From the NCBI GenBank assembly GCA_041752315.1, contig JBGSHJ010000036.1:23709-87708 (forward strand): a DNA stretch of 64,000 nt, in the 5' to 3' direction. This document shows, piece by piece, positions 34,653-43,372 of the stretch. A program made the position numbers and the translations under genes. The notes below the pieces were generated by a model. That model was not told the origin of the DNA. It saw nothing but the letters and a program-made list of their open reading frames with translations, and did no database searches. The stretch comes from SYFY01 sp041752315. GTDB lineage: Bacteria; Pseudomonadota; Gammaproteobacteria; Pseudomonadales; Azotimanducaceae. Positions within the stretch are counted from its first letter, which is position 1. Every line of letters starts with the position of its first letter.

Positions 34653-35531
34653 ATGGCGATTGCATCGGTCACTGCACTGGGCTACCTGGAACTCGGCGTC
34701 AAGAGTCTGGCCGACTGGCGCAGTTACGCAGAATTGGTGCTCGGAGTTTCCGTCCACACTGATGGGGACGCCCTGAACCTGCGCTACGACAGCGACATCT
34801 GGCGGCTCCGCCTGCTGGAAACAGGCGAGGACGACGTCCGCTGCGCAGGTTTCCAGGTGGCATCCCTCGACGCACTGAATGCACTGGCTGCACGTCTCAG
34901 GTCGCAGGGTGTGGAAGTCGGAGCAGCGCCGGCGGCTGATGCCGCTGCCCGTGGCGTTGACCATCTGCTGGTCTGCCATGACCCCTTTGGCCTGCGTGTC
35001 GAACTGTATGTCGGCAACCGCTCCACCAGCACACCATTCACTTCTCCCCGTAGCGTGTCCGCCTTTGTTACGGGTGGTCTGGGACTTGGCCACATGGTCA
35101 TCGCGGTGGGCAATCAGGAGCAGGCCGATTCGTTCTACATGCGGGGGCTGGGTCTGCTGCTCTCTGATCACATCCTGCTGGGACCACCCGGCCGCCAGCT
35201 CAAACTGACCTTCCTGCACTGCAATCCACGTCATCACTCGGTGGCATTGGCACCGGTGCCAAGTCCAAAACGGCTCAATCACATCATGCTGCAGGTCGCC
35301 TCACTCGACGACGTCGGGTGCGGACTCGATGCCGCGACCAAGGCGGGTGTGCACATCTCATCGACACTGGGCAAACACACCAATGACCGGATGGTGAGCT
35401 TCTACATGCGCACCCCTTCCGGTTTTGATATCGAATATGGATGCGAGGGTGTCGAGATCGATGACGCCACCTGGCAACCGGCGACCTATCACTCAACCAG
35501 CTTCTGGGGTCACAAGGGCGCGTTGAACTGA
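34653..35531 (+). CDS. Type I extradiol dioxygenase-like protein (BphC family)
   Basis: A 292-residue two-module vicinal-oxygen-chelate protein. The likely iron ligands are His in LGHMVIAV, His in RLNHIMLQV and Glu in GFDIEYGCEG, all in the C-terminal module as in 2,3-dihydroxybiphenyl 1,2-dioxygenase. It would cleave a catechol ring made by the downstream Rieske oxygenase and dihydrodiol dehydrogenase. ATG 34653 has a GGGGGAGA site. It is followed 10 bp later by the Rieske alpha gene. The exact catechol is unknown; bicyclic or steroid-derived catechols are handled by relatives. Confidence 0.85.
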   Translation: MAIASVTALGYLELGVKSLADWRSYAELVLGVSVHTDGDALNLRYDSDIWRLRLLETGEDDVRCAGFQVASLDALNALAARLRSQGVEVGAAPAADAAARGVDHLLVCHDPFGLRVELYVGNRSTSTPFTSPRSVSAFVTGGLGLGHMVIAVGNQEQADSFYMRGLGLLLSDHILLGPPGRQLKLTFLHCNPRHHSVALAPVPSPKRLNHIMLQVASLDDVGCGLDAATKAGVHISSTLGKHTNDRMVSFYMRTPSGFDIEYGCEGVEIDDATWQPATYHSTSFWGHKGALN

Positions 35532-35541
35532 GGAACTGGCG

Positions 35542-36903
35542 ATGTCAGAAACAGTGATCCCGAACTTCAGCCAGCAGAATCAAATCGATATCGGCGCCTG
35601 CTACAACAGGGACACTGGGGTGCTCGACCGACGCATCTTTGCCGATGAACAGATCTATCGTCTGGAACTGAAGAAGATCTTTGGCCGTGCCTGGAACTTC
35701 ATGTGCCATGAATCACAGCTGCCAAGGCCAGGCAGTTTTTTCATGAACTACATTGGCGAAGATGAAGTGATCGTGGTGCGCGACCGTGCGCAGAAGATCA
35801 ACGTGCTGCTCAACAGCTGTCCACACCGGGGCAATACCGTGTGCCGCGCCGAACTGGGCACGACCAACAGCTTTTTCTGTTCGTATCATGGCTGGAACTT
35901 CGATCTCGATGGCTCACTGGTGGGCATGCCTGGCGAAGAGCCGTTTTATCGAAACGGGCTGCAGAAATCCGCCTGGGGACTGACGCCGGCGGCGAAGGTT
36001 GAAAGTTATCGGGGATTTGTCTTTGCAACGCTGGATCCTGCCGCACCGGCACTGGTGGACTACCTCGGCTGGGTGGGCCGCCTCGGTATCGACATCATGG
36101 CGTCGCAGGGCGATCTCGAGTTTCTCGACGGTGTCCACAAGAACCGCATCAAGTGCAACTGGAAGATTGCCGTCGACAACCTGTACGACTGGTATCACGT
36201 CAAGGTATCCCACGGCACGGCGCTGAAGCTGGGGATCGTCCAGGAAGAATACATGTCGCCGATGTCCCAGATGGTCATGCTGGGTGAATACGGTCATGGC
36301 ATTGGTGGTCCTGGTCTCACCGAAGCGGAACAGCTGGACTTCGATGCGCGCATGGCTGGCGCTTCGGGAACGACCCGCTGGTTTGATGGTCCGGCGTCGG
36401 CGCGGCGTGACCCGGCAATCCGCACGCAGCTGGGTCCGGTGGGTACACGCTCGTTTGGCCATCCGAACATCTTTCCGAATCTCTGGGTATCCATCACGCA
36501 GCAGCTCTGCCTGCGCATACCCCGCGGCCCCTTCGAAACCGAGCTGTGGTGGTTCAACTATCTGCCAAAGGGGCTCTCCGCCAACGACCGTCGAAGAGCG
36601 GTATTTGCACAGAACCACATGTTCGGCCCGGCGGGATTTCTTGAACAGGACGACGGGGAAAACTGGAGCCACTCGACGCGTGGTGCACGAGGCACCTTCG
36701 GCCAGACGCTGCCACTCAACTTTTCCATGGGCAAGGGCCAGGACGTGATGTCCCGCGATCCATCCGGGCAGTCGCGCATCGAAACCGTGGTGAACGAACA
36801 CGGCCAGCGCTGGACCTACCAGTCGTGGCAGGACTGGATGCAGGCCGATTCCTGGCCCGAGCTGATGGCCCGGCATTCCATGCCACCGCAGGGCAGCGTG
36901 TGA
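35542..36903 (+). CDS. Rieske ring-hydroxylating dioxygenase, alpha subunit
   Basis: A 453-residue terminal oxygenase. The Rieske 2Fe-2S motif is Cys93-Pro-His95 with Cys113-Ser-Tyr-His116. The mononuclear iron site has bridging Asp216 and ligands His219 and His224 (DNLYDWYHVKVSH). The length fits biphenyl, toluene and naphthalene dioxygenase large subunits. It adds both atoms of O2 to an aromatic ring to give a cis-dihydrodiol. The beta gene starts on the last base of its stop codon. No ferredoxin or reductase gene is adjacent, so electron supply must come from elsewhere. Confidence 0.92.
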   Translation: MSETVIPNFSQQNQIDIGACYNRDTGVLDRRIFADEQIYRLELKKIFGRAWNFMCHESQLPRPGSFFMNYIGEDEVIVVRDRAQKINVLLNSCPHRGNTVCRAELGTTNSFFCSYHGWNFDLDGSLVGMPGEEPFYRNGLQKSAWGLTPAAKVESYRGFVFATLDPAAPALVDYLGWVGRLGIDIMASQGDLEFLDGVHKNRIKCNWKIAVDNLYDWYHVKVSHGTALKLGIVQEEYMSPMSQMVMLGEYGHGIGGPGLTEAEQLDFDARMAGASGTTRWFDGPASARRDPAIRTQLGPVGTRSFGHPNIFPNLWVSITQQLCLRIPRGPFETELWWFNYLPKGLSANDRRRAVFAQNHMFGPAGFLEQDDGENWSHSTRGARGTFGQTLPLNFSMGKGQDVMSRDPSGQSRIETVVNEHGQRWTYQSWQDWMQADSWPELMARHSMPPQGSV

Positions 36904-37484
36904 TGGCCAGGTCCGGGAGTGCGACCCCTACACCACCCTCGAGCCCGCCCTCGACCCCACCCTCGACCCCGAACCTTGCAACACGCATGCAAAGACGATT
37001 CGAGGCCGAGGAGTTCCTGTTCCACGAGGCTGCGCTCCTGGACGGGCGTCGATTTGACGAGTGGCTCAACCTGCTCACCGATGACATCCATTACTGGATG
37101 CCCATCCGGCGCACTACACAGGCGCGGGAAGTGGCACTCGAATTCACCGCGCCGGGCGGCATGGCATTTTTTGATGACAACAAGGACATACTCACGCTGC
37201 GTGTGCAGCGACTGTCCGTGGGTCGTGCCTGGGCTGAAGATCCCCCTTCCAGGACACGACGACTGATCACCAACGTCTGCGTCGCCGACGCCGATGATCA
37301 TTCGCTGACCGTACACAGCAATTTCCATCTGCATCGTTCACGCCTGAACAGTGAAGAAGATACCTGGTTCGGCCGGCGTGAGGACATGCTGCGACGCACC
37401 GATGAGGGGCTGAAACTGGCCCGACGACACATCTTTCTGGATCAGACCGTCATCCTGGCCCAGAACATGAGCAGCCTGTTTTGA
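36903..37484 (+). CDS. Rieske dioxygenase, beta subunit
   Basis: A 193-residue small subunit of the SnoaL-like/NTF2 fold, with FEAEEFLFHEAALLDGRRFD, WLNLLTDDIHYWMPI and RRHIFLDQTVILAQNMSSLF, all typical of ring-hydroxylating beta subunits. It forms the alpha3beta3 enzyme with the preceding gene, whose stop it overlaps by one base. Residues 8-24 are an unusual Pro/Ser/Thr-rich tail coded by a short tandem repeat (about 36925-36970). Relatives begin close to the conserved part, so this tail looks like a recent extension. Confidence 0.9.
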   Translation: MARSGSATPTPPSSPPSTPPSTPNLATRMQRRFEAEEFLFHEAALLDGRRFDEWLNLLTDDIHYWMPIRRTTQAREVALEFTAPGGMAFFDDNKDILTLRVQRLSVGRAWAEDPPSRTRRLITNVCVADADDHSLTVHSNFHLHRSRLNSEEDTWFGRREDMLRRTDEGLKLARRHIFLDQTVILAQNMSSLF

Positions 37485-38326
37485 CCGGCACAAACGGCCC
37501 CGGAAGGCTTGATGGACAAGTGGCCATCATCACGGGCGGTGTCTCCGGTCTGGGTCGGGCGATCGTTGAACGATTTGTCCGCGAAGGCGCACGCGTGGCG
37601 GTGCTGGATCGATCGAGGGAGGGCTGCGCCGAATTGAAAGCCGCGCTGGGCGACAGTGTCCTGTGCATCCAGGGAGACGTGCGCAGCAGCAGCGACAACC
37701 AACGCCTGGTCAGCGAGTGTGTCGCCCACTTTGGCAGACTGGACTGCGCCATCGGCAACGCCGGGATCTGGGACTACAACATCAGCCTGGCACGATTGCC
37801 TGCTGACAAGTTGTCGGACGTGTTCCATGAACTTTTCGACATCAACGTCTTCGGCTACATGGCGCTGGCCAAGGCGAGCCTGAAACCCCTGGTGGAAAGC
37901 CAGGGCAGCATGCTCTTCACGGTCTCCAATGCCGGCTTTTTGCCCAGCGGGGGTGGCATGCTGTATACCGCCAGCAAACACGCCGTGGTCGGCATGATCA
38001 GGCAACTGGCCTGGGAACTGGCACCTCATGTCCGCGTGAACGGTGTTGCCCCCGGTGCGATTGCGACCCAACTGAAAGGGCCGGAAGCACTCGACATGCA
38101 GAATCGGGTCTTCCCTGGGGAGTCCATGGCCGCAGGCGCACAAACCTTCATTCCCATCGGCCACATGCCAACGCCAGCCGAATATGCAGGGGCCTACGTG
38201 TTTTTCGCATGCCGCGAGGACAACATTCCAGCTACCGGGACGATCCTGAACCATGATGGCGGGTTTGGAGTCCGGGGTCTGGGCGCAAATCCGCGGGGTG
38301 GGGACTCCCTGCTGAACGATCTCTGA
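37481..38326 (+). CDS. cis-Dihydrodiol dehydrogenase (BphB-like SDR)
   Basis: A 281-residue short-chain dehydrogenase. TGGVSGLGRAIVERF binds NAD, and catalytic Ser149, Tyr162 and Lys166 are present (SGGGMLYTASKHAVVG). The segment FDINVFGYMALAKASLKPLV and the length are typical of cis-2,3-dihydrobiphenyl-2,3-diol and toluene dihydrodiol dehydrogenases. It would rearomatise the dioxygenase product to a catechol for the extradiol enzyme. The start is TTG at 37481, overlapping the beta-subunit stop by 4 bp. Confidence 0.88.
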   Translation: MTGTNGPGRLDGQVAIITGGVSGLGRAIVERFVREGARVAVLDRSREGCAELKAALGDSVLCIQGDVRSSSDNQRLVSECVAHFGRLDCAIGNAGIWDYNISLARLPADKLSDVFHELFDINVFGYMALAKASLKPLVESQGSMLFTVSNAGFLPSGGGMLYTASKHAVVGMIRQLAWELAPHVRVNGVAPGAIATQLKGPEALDMQNRVFPGESMAAGAQTFIPIGHMPTPAEYAGAYVFFACREDNIPATGTILNHDGGFGVRGLGANPRGGDSLLNDL

Positions 38327-38358
38327 CACGTAGACACAAACAACTGGAAGGACACGGC

Positions 38359-39138
38359 ATGGACCTCGGGATCGCGGGCAAGACAGCAGTGGTATGCGGA
38401 GGCAGTTCCGGACTCGGCAAGGCCATCGCCGCCGCACTGGCCAGGGAAGGTGTCGAGGTCACGATCGTCGCCCGTGACCCATCAAAGCTGGCAGCCGCCG
38501 CAGCGGAAATCGGGGCCGACAGCGGAGCGTCCGTGTCGTGGATGGCTGTCAACCTGTCCAGCTTCGAAGACCGCCAGAAACTCGTTCCACGATGTGCGGA
38601 AATCGACATCCTCGTCAACAACTCAGGCGGTCCACCGGTGGCTGACTACCAGTCCCTGTCTCATTCGGACTGGCTCGCGGCCCTCGAATCCAATATGTTG
38701 TCGGCCATCGATCTCATGGGCGCCGCGCTGCCGGGGATGAAGGGCAGACGGTTCGGCCGGATCATCAATGTCACCAGTCATATGGTCAAGGCACCCATTG
38801 CGATGCTCAGCCTGTCCAACGGAGCCCGCGCAGGTCTGACAGGTTATGTCAGTGGCGTGGCCAGGGATGTGGCAAGGCACAACGTCACCATCAACAATCT
38901 CCTGCCGGGACAATTCGAGACCGATCGCCTGCGATCCAATCACCAGCGATTTGCCGGTTCACGTGGCGAATCCCTGGATGACTTCCAGAACAGGGCACGG
39001 GCCGACATCCCTGCGCGACGATTTGGTCAACCCGAAGAGTTTGGTGCCTACGCTGCCTTTCTGTGCAGTCACTTCGCCGGATACGTCACGGGACAGAACA
39101 TTCTTCTCGACGGTGGACAGTATCCCGGCCTGCTGTGA
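38359..39138 (+). CDS. SDR-family protein with a replaced YxxxK motif
   Basis: A 259-residue Rossmann protein of the 3-oxoacyl-ACP-reductase-like SDR subgroup. GGSSGLGKA binds NAD(P) and NNSGGPP and INVTSHM are in place. Where Tyr and Lys of the catalytic YxxxK should be, the sequence reads SNGAR (Ser153 to Arg157). This replacement occurs in a known SDR subgroup (FabG-like, cd05344 type), so the protein may use other residues or act in another way. It follows the dihydrodiol dehydrogenase by 32 bp in the same operon. Confidence 0.82.
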   Translation: MDLGIAGKTAVVCGGSSGLGKAIAAALAREGVEVTIVARDPSKLAAAAAEIGADSGASVSWMAVNLSSFEDRQKLVPRCAEIDILVNNSGGPPVADYQSLSHSDWLAALESNMLSAIDLMGAALPGMKGRRFGRIINVTSHMVKAPIAMLSLSNGARAGLTGYVSGVARDVARHNVTINNLLPGQFETDRLRSNHQRFAGSRGESLDDFQNRARADIPARRFGQPEEFGAYAAFLCSHFAGYVTGQNILLDGGQYPGLL

Positions 39139-39207
39139 TCGGCAGCCTGCCGTCTGCCGATAGGATGCCATGCGTCACACACAAGAGTCATTTGAGGCAA
39201 CAGTCGA

Positions 39208-40377
39208 ATGCATACCAGCACCGTCCAGATCCTGAAAGCGGCGGAACAGCTTCGTCGCGAACACGTCCTGTGTGATCGTCGTGGCCAACTCACGGACACT
39301 GTCCGGCGACTGCTGGTCGAATCCGGTGGCATGCGCTTGTTGCAGGCACGGGACAATCAAGGTTTCGAAGCGGATCCCCTGGACTTTTTCGAGTGGGTAC
39401 GCAGTGTTGCCCGCTGCAATCCGGCGGCCGGCTGGGTTGCCGGTGTGGTGGGCGTTCATCCCTGGGAAATCGCACTCGCCGACCCGAGACTCCAACAGGA
39501 AATCTACGGCGCGTCGCCCAATACCTGGGTGGCTTCACCCTATGCACCACAAGGCCGTGCCAGTGTGGTGGATGGCGGATTCCTGCTGTCGGGTGAATGG
39601 CAGTATTCAACCGGCACCGATCATTGCAACTGGGTGGTGCTTGGCGGCATGGTGACCGATGCGGATGGCCACGGTATCGGTCCGGAAGGAGTACGCCACT
39701 TTTTCCTGCCGCGTTCGGACTACGAAATTGTCGAAGACTCCTGGCAGGTGATGGGGCTCGGTGGTACGGGCAGCAAGAACGTCCGGGTCACCAACGCCTT
39801 GGTGCCGGAGTACCGAACTCTCGGTCACGCTGCGCTGGCAGAGGGGCATTACGCGGAACGCCGATCCGCTGCGCCTCTGTACCATCTCCCGTTTGCCTGC
39901 ATCTTTTCTGCAGCCATCGCGTCCGCAACCTTCGGCATCGCCCAGGGCGCCATCGATGTCTATCGGGGCTACCTTCTGACCCGTGCGTCGACGTCGGGTG
40001 TGGTGGGTCGTACCGATCCTTTCCAGCAGGAGTCACTGGCGGAAGCCGAAGCCGATCTGGCGGCCGGAATCCTCCATGTCGACAGCATGATTGCAAACTG
40101 GATGGAGCAGATCCGGGCGGGCAGGACAATTTCCGCCGGCGAGCGACTGGAGTTCCGCCGCAATCAGGTCAGAGCGGTGCAGCGTGTGCTGTTTGCGGTG
40201 GACAAGCTTTTTTCCCGTGCGGGTTCTGCGGCGATCTGGACGACCCGTCCGCTCGAACGTTTCTGGCGGGATCTGCGGACGGCGGGAACCCATATCTGCA
40301 ACACGACGGATACCGTGTATCCCGCCTGGGTGAACCAGGCATTCGCAACGGGCATCGCGCCAAACGCATTTCACTGA
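39208..40377 (+). CDS. Acyl-CoA dehydrogenase-fold flavin hydroxylase (HsaA-like)
   Basis: A 389-residue protein with the acyl-CoA dehydrogenase fold but motifs of two-component flavin monooxygenases such as HsaA and p-hydroxyphenylacetate hydroxylase C2. These are GGFLLSGEWQYSTGTDHCNW, WQVMGLGGTGSKNVRV and the C-terminal HICNTTDTVYPAWVNQAF. It would hydroxylate a phenol using reduced flavin supplied by a separate reductase (none adjacent). Last gene of the aromatic operon; ATG 39208. Its presence beside a KstD-like flavoprotein elsewhere in the window hints at polycyclic or steroid-like substrates, but that is inference. Confidence 0.78.
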   Translation: MHTSTVQILKAAEQLRREHVLCDRRGQLTDTVRRLLVESGGMRLLQARDNQGFEADPLDFFEWVRSVARCNPAAGWVAGVVGVHPWEIALADPRLQQEIYGASPNTWVASPYAPQGRASVVDGGFLLSGEWQYSTGTDHCNWVVLGGMVTDADGHGIGPEGVRHFFLPRSDYEIVEDSWQVMGLGGTGSKNVRVTNALVPEYRTLGHAALAEGHYAERRSAAPLYHLPFACIFSAAIASATFGIAQGAIDVYRGYLLTRASTSGVVGRTDPFQQESLAEAEADLAAGILHVDSMIANWMEQIRAGRTISAGERLEFRRNQVRAVQRVLFAVDKLFSRAGSAAIWTTRPLERFWRDLRTAGTHICNTTDTVYPAWVNQAFATGIAPNAFH

Positions 40378-40527
40378 CCCCAACAACTCCTGCAGGGGGC
40401 AGGAGGCCCGGACCTTCGGGTGAGGCGCAGATTCCGGTTCGGCGGGCGATCAAAAAACCTCTCAAAACAGCTGGCCAGGATGGTAACGTCCGATCTCCCT
40501 CTACCCTGATGTTGGCAAGGCACTCCC

Positions 40528-41004
40528 ATGAACTACTGGCTGATGAAAACCGAACCGGGCACCTTTGGGATAGACGACCTGAAAACCAGGCCAAAACAGA
40601 CCGAACCCTGGTACGGCGTGCGCAACTATCAGGCCAGAAACATGATGCGCGACCAGATGAAACGCGGTGACAAGGTGTTCATCTATCACTCGAGTTGCGC
40701 CGAGATTGGCATCGCCGGCATCGCACGCGTGGTCAGGGAAGCCTATCCGGACAGCTCGGCGTTTGATGCAAAAAGCCCCTATTTTGATGCAAAAAGTGAT
40801 CCCGCCGATCCACGATGGGTCATGGTGGACGTGAAGTTCGAACGCAAGTTCAAGCGTGTGATCCTGCTGCAGGCGCTGAAGGAACAGGCCGCTGATCTGG
40901 ACGACTTTGCCTTGTTGCGACGGGGCAACCGGCTGTCCATCCTGCCGGTCACCCCGGAGCAGTGGACCATGATCCTGTCCATGGAATCAGGGGGCTCGCG
41001 ATGA
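40528..41004 (+). CDS. EVE-domain protein
   Basis: A 158-residue protein that is a single EVE domain: MNYWLMKTEPGTFGIDDL at the N-terminus, WYGVRNYQARNMMRDQMKRG, and VFIYHSSCAEIGIAGIARVV. EVE domains share the PUA-like fold with YTH domains and bind modified bases in RNA or DNA. Such proteins are broadly conserved in Pseudomonadota, where they may sense modified nucleic acids. Its stop overlaps the ATG of the GFA gene by 4 bp. Confidence 0.92.
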   Translation: MNYWLMKTEPGTFGIDDLKTRPKQTEPWYGVRNYQARNMMRDQMKRGDKVFIYHSSCAEIGIAGIARVVREAYPDSSAFDAKSPYFDAKSDPADPRWVMVDVKFERKFKRVILLQALKEQAADLDDFALLRRGNRLSILPVTPEQWTMILSMESGGSR

Positions 41005-41378
41005 TCGAAGGCGGCTGTTTCTGCAAGCGTGTCCGATACTCGATCGATGACGCCACTTACCCCTGCGCCAACTGTCACTGCACGATGTGTCGTCGTCTCC
41101 ATGCAGCACCGTACGTGACCTGGCTGGTAGTGCCGGTGGAACACTTTCGCTACACGGGTGACTCGCCTGCCAGTTTTGTTTCCTCGAGCGAGGGTACGCG
41201 TTACTTCTGCGCCCACTGTGGCACCCAGGTCGCGTGTGTGAACAAATCCCATCCGGAGGTGATCGATATCACGGTCGGCAGCCTCGACGAACCAGAGGCC
41301 GTCGAGCCGACCTTCGACGTGTTCACCGATACCCGATTGGGGTGGGTGCCAGCGCGCGTAGACGGGCAAAAAAACTGA
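41001..41378 (+). CDS. GFA-family zinc-binding protein
   Basis: A 125-residue protein with the eight-cysteine pattern of the GFA/CENP-V family: Cys6 and Cys8 (GGCFC), Cys22, 25, 27 and 30 (CANCHCTMC), and Cys70 and Cys73 (CAHC). It should bind two zinc ions. The founding member speeds S-hydroxymethylglutathione formation, but most relatives have no assigned reaction. Translationally coupled to the EVE gene by an ATGA overlap. Confidence 0.9.
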   Translation: MIEGGCFCKRVRYSIDDATYPCANCHCTMCRRLHAAPYVTWLVVPVEHFRYTGDSPASFVSSSEGTRYFCAHCGTQVACVNKSHPEVIDITVGSLDEPEAVEPTFDVFTDTRLGWVPARVDGQKN

Positions 41379-41534
41379 ACATCCGCATCGGGCGCTCAAC
41401 CCATTTTCTGATGACCAGGCAGCGCACGAGGCCCCGTCCGGTTTACCATGCCACCTGCCGCAGCGAACCCTCTGGATTCAATCGGTATTACACTGGTTTG
41501 CGTCACCCTTCTGTCACATTTCCGGGAGAGCTAC

Positions 41535-42212
41535 ATGGCCGATGTGCAATCACTGGTGGCGTCAATTCAGGCCGGCGATGTCGCCAGCATCCGATCGGCG
41601 CTGCAGTCGTCACCTGAACTGGCCAGCGCACGGGATGCCAACGGCATTTCGCTGGTCTGCCTGGCCATGTACATGGGGCAGCGGGACGTGGCGGATCAAC
41701 TTGCGCATGACCGCAGAGACCTGGATGTCTTCGAAGCCAGCACGATTGGCGATGCGGAGCGCGTGAAATCCCTTGTCAGTGCTCAGCCCGACCTGAAGGA
41801 CGCGTTTTCACCTGATGGTTACCATCCGCTGGGGTATGCCTGTTTTTTCGGGCATCAAGCCCTGTTTGACTTCCTGATGGGCGCTGGTGCCAATGTGAAT
41901 GCACCGTCCAGAAATGTCATGAAGGTTTGTCCATTGCACAGCGCTGCGGCTACCAGCGATCCGGAACAGGCGCTGTCCATGGCCCAGGCACTGATTGACA
42001 AGGGCGCTGACGTGAACGCGCTGCAACAAGGCAACAACACACCGCTCCAGGAGGCTGCCCAGCGTGGACACGCGGAGCTGATTGACGTATTGCTCGCCGC
42101 CGGTGCCGACAAGAGCCTGCGCAACGATGAAGGCAACAACGCGGTCGGCCTCGCCTGCATGGCTGGTTACCACCATCTTGCATTCAAGCTGGCACCGGGT
42201 CCGGTTTGGTGA
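41535..42212 (+). CDS. Ankyrin-repeat protein
   Basis: A 225-residue protein made of about six ankyrin repeats. Clear ones are DGYHPLGYACFFGHQALFDF, LMGAGANVNAPS, ALIDKGADVNAL and GNNTPLQEAAQRGHAELIDV. There is no signal peptide or other domain, so it should be cytoplasmic and act through protein binding. ATG 41535 with a GGGAGAG site. Its stop is followed by a second GTGACAAT copy and then by the attC-like repeat that ends the trpS unit. Confidence 0.85.
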   Translation: MADVQSLVASIQAGDVASIRSALQSSPELASARDANGISLVCLAMYMGQRDVADQLAHDRRDLDVFEASTIGDAERVKSLVSAQPDLKDAFSPDGYHPLGYACFFGHQALFDFLMGAGANVNAPSRNVMKVCPLHSAAATSDPEQALSMAQALIDKGADVNALQQGNNTPLQEAAQRGHAELIDVLLAAGADKSLRNDEGNNAVGLACMAGYHHLAFKLAPGPVW

Positions 42213-42221
42213 CAATCTCCG

Positions 42222-42298
42222 TGACAATGCCGCACGTTAGCCGCACGACCCGTGGGAGCGACTTTTGCGGCAGCAAAAGGCGTGAACACGGGTTGGGT
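42222..42298 (-). repeat. attC-like repeat A, at the 3-prime side of trpS
   Basis: A 77-bp imperfect palindrome about 80 percent identical by eye to 62740-62818. Read on the minus strand it starts with ACCCAAC (fits the attC R'' consensus RYYYAAC) and contains the perfect hairpin CTTTTGC-TGCC-GCAAAAG. It ends near ATTGTCA, a poor match to GTTRRRY. The bulged-hairpin shape and its position just past a gene stop fit an integron attC site. Confidence 0.6.
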
Positions 42299-42364
42299 CG
42301 ACGACACGTGCTTGTTGGACGGCAACTTTCATTTTCGAGGCTGTCTGCTTCCAGCTACTGGGAG

Positions 42365-43372
42365 TCATCTACTTAGCCGCGACTTAGGAATGAAACCCAA
42401 GAGGCTGTGAACTTCCCTGAGTGTATTCTGCGCTGTTTCCCGAGCCCTGATTGCGCCAGCCGCAAGCATGGCATCCAACCCCCGGTCATCCGAACGCAGC
42501 TCTGCAAATCGGACTTGGATCGGTTCAACCAGCGCAATCACGGCATCAGCAACATCTGCCTTCAATCGACCGTAGCCTTGGCCAAAGTACTCGCTTTCCA
42601 GTGATGCCGTCGCCTCTCCAGTGATAGCCGCGAGGATATTTAGCAGATTGGCAACGCCAGGTTTGTCTTCTCGAACGACGATTTCGCTTCCAGAGTCGGT
42701 GACGCAACGTTTGACCTTACGCGCAATGACCTCGGGCTCATCCAATAGCGCGATGATGTTCGACTCTACAGCATCAGACTTTGACATCTTTTTTGTTGGG
42801 TCTTGGAGGCTCATGATTCTAGCGCCAGTTTCTGGGATGTACGCTTCAGGGATTGGAAAGATGGTTCCGTATAGACCATTGAATCGAGCCGCAATGTCTC
42901 GCGTCAGTTCCAGATGCTGTCGTTGATCTTCTCCCACAGGCACTAAGTCAGCTTTGTAGAGGACAATATCAGCAGCCATCAACACTGGGTAGCTGAACAG
43001 ACCGACGTTAACATCGCCCGTGTTTCTACGGCTTTTGTCCTTGAACTGAGTCATACGGTTCAGCTCGCCAACCTGCGTGTAGCATTGAAGAATCCAGGAC
43101 AGTTCGCAGTGTTCAGGTACGTGAGACTGTGCGAATACTGTGCTGGTCGCCGGATCTACGCCGCACGCCAAGTAGAGGGCTACGAAATCACGACAGCGAT
43201 CCGCATATGTAGCCGGTTCCTGCCGGACGGTTATCGCATGCAAATCAACGAGTGGAAAGAAACAATTGTATTGGTCTTGGCGGTTGACCCAGTTCCGAAT
43301 TGCGCCCAAGTAGTTGCCAAGCGTCAATCTGCCTGATGGAGCAATTCCGCTGAGTAGGTTTGGCTTTTTCAT
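42365..43372 (-). CDS. trpS: Tryptophanyl-tRNA synthetase
   Basis: A 335-residue class Ic synthetase of the E. coli type and length. PSGRLTLGNYLGA (residues 12-24) replaces HIGH, VDLHAITVRQ and PVGEDQRQHLELTRDIA form the tryptophan/ATP pocket, and KKMSKS ends at 199. It charges tRNA-Trp. CCGGAGA precedes the ATG. By eye the gene and its upstream region are clearly more AT-rich than the neighbours, and its stop is followed by an attC-like repeat shared with the array at 60.9-62.8 kb. This suggests acquisition as a mobile cassette. Whether another trpS exists in the genome decides if this is the housekeeping copy. Confidence 0.93.
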   Translation of the reverse strand: MKKPNLLSGIAPSGRLTLGNYLGAIRNWVNRQDQYNCFFPLVDLHAITVRQEPATYADRCRDFVALYLACGVDPATSTVFAQSHVPEHCELSWILQCYTQVGELNRMTQFKDKSRRNTGDVNVGLFSYPVLMAADIVLYKADLVPVGEDQRQHLELTRDIAARFNGLYGTIFPIPEAYIPETGARIMSLQDPTKKMSKSDAVESNIIALLDEPEVIARKVKRCVTDSGSEIVVREDKPGVANLLNILAAITGEATASLESEYFGQGYGRLKADVADAVIALVEPIQVRFAELRSDDRGLDAMLAAGAIRARETAQNTLREVHSLLGFIPKSRLSR

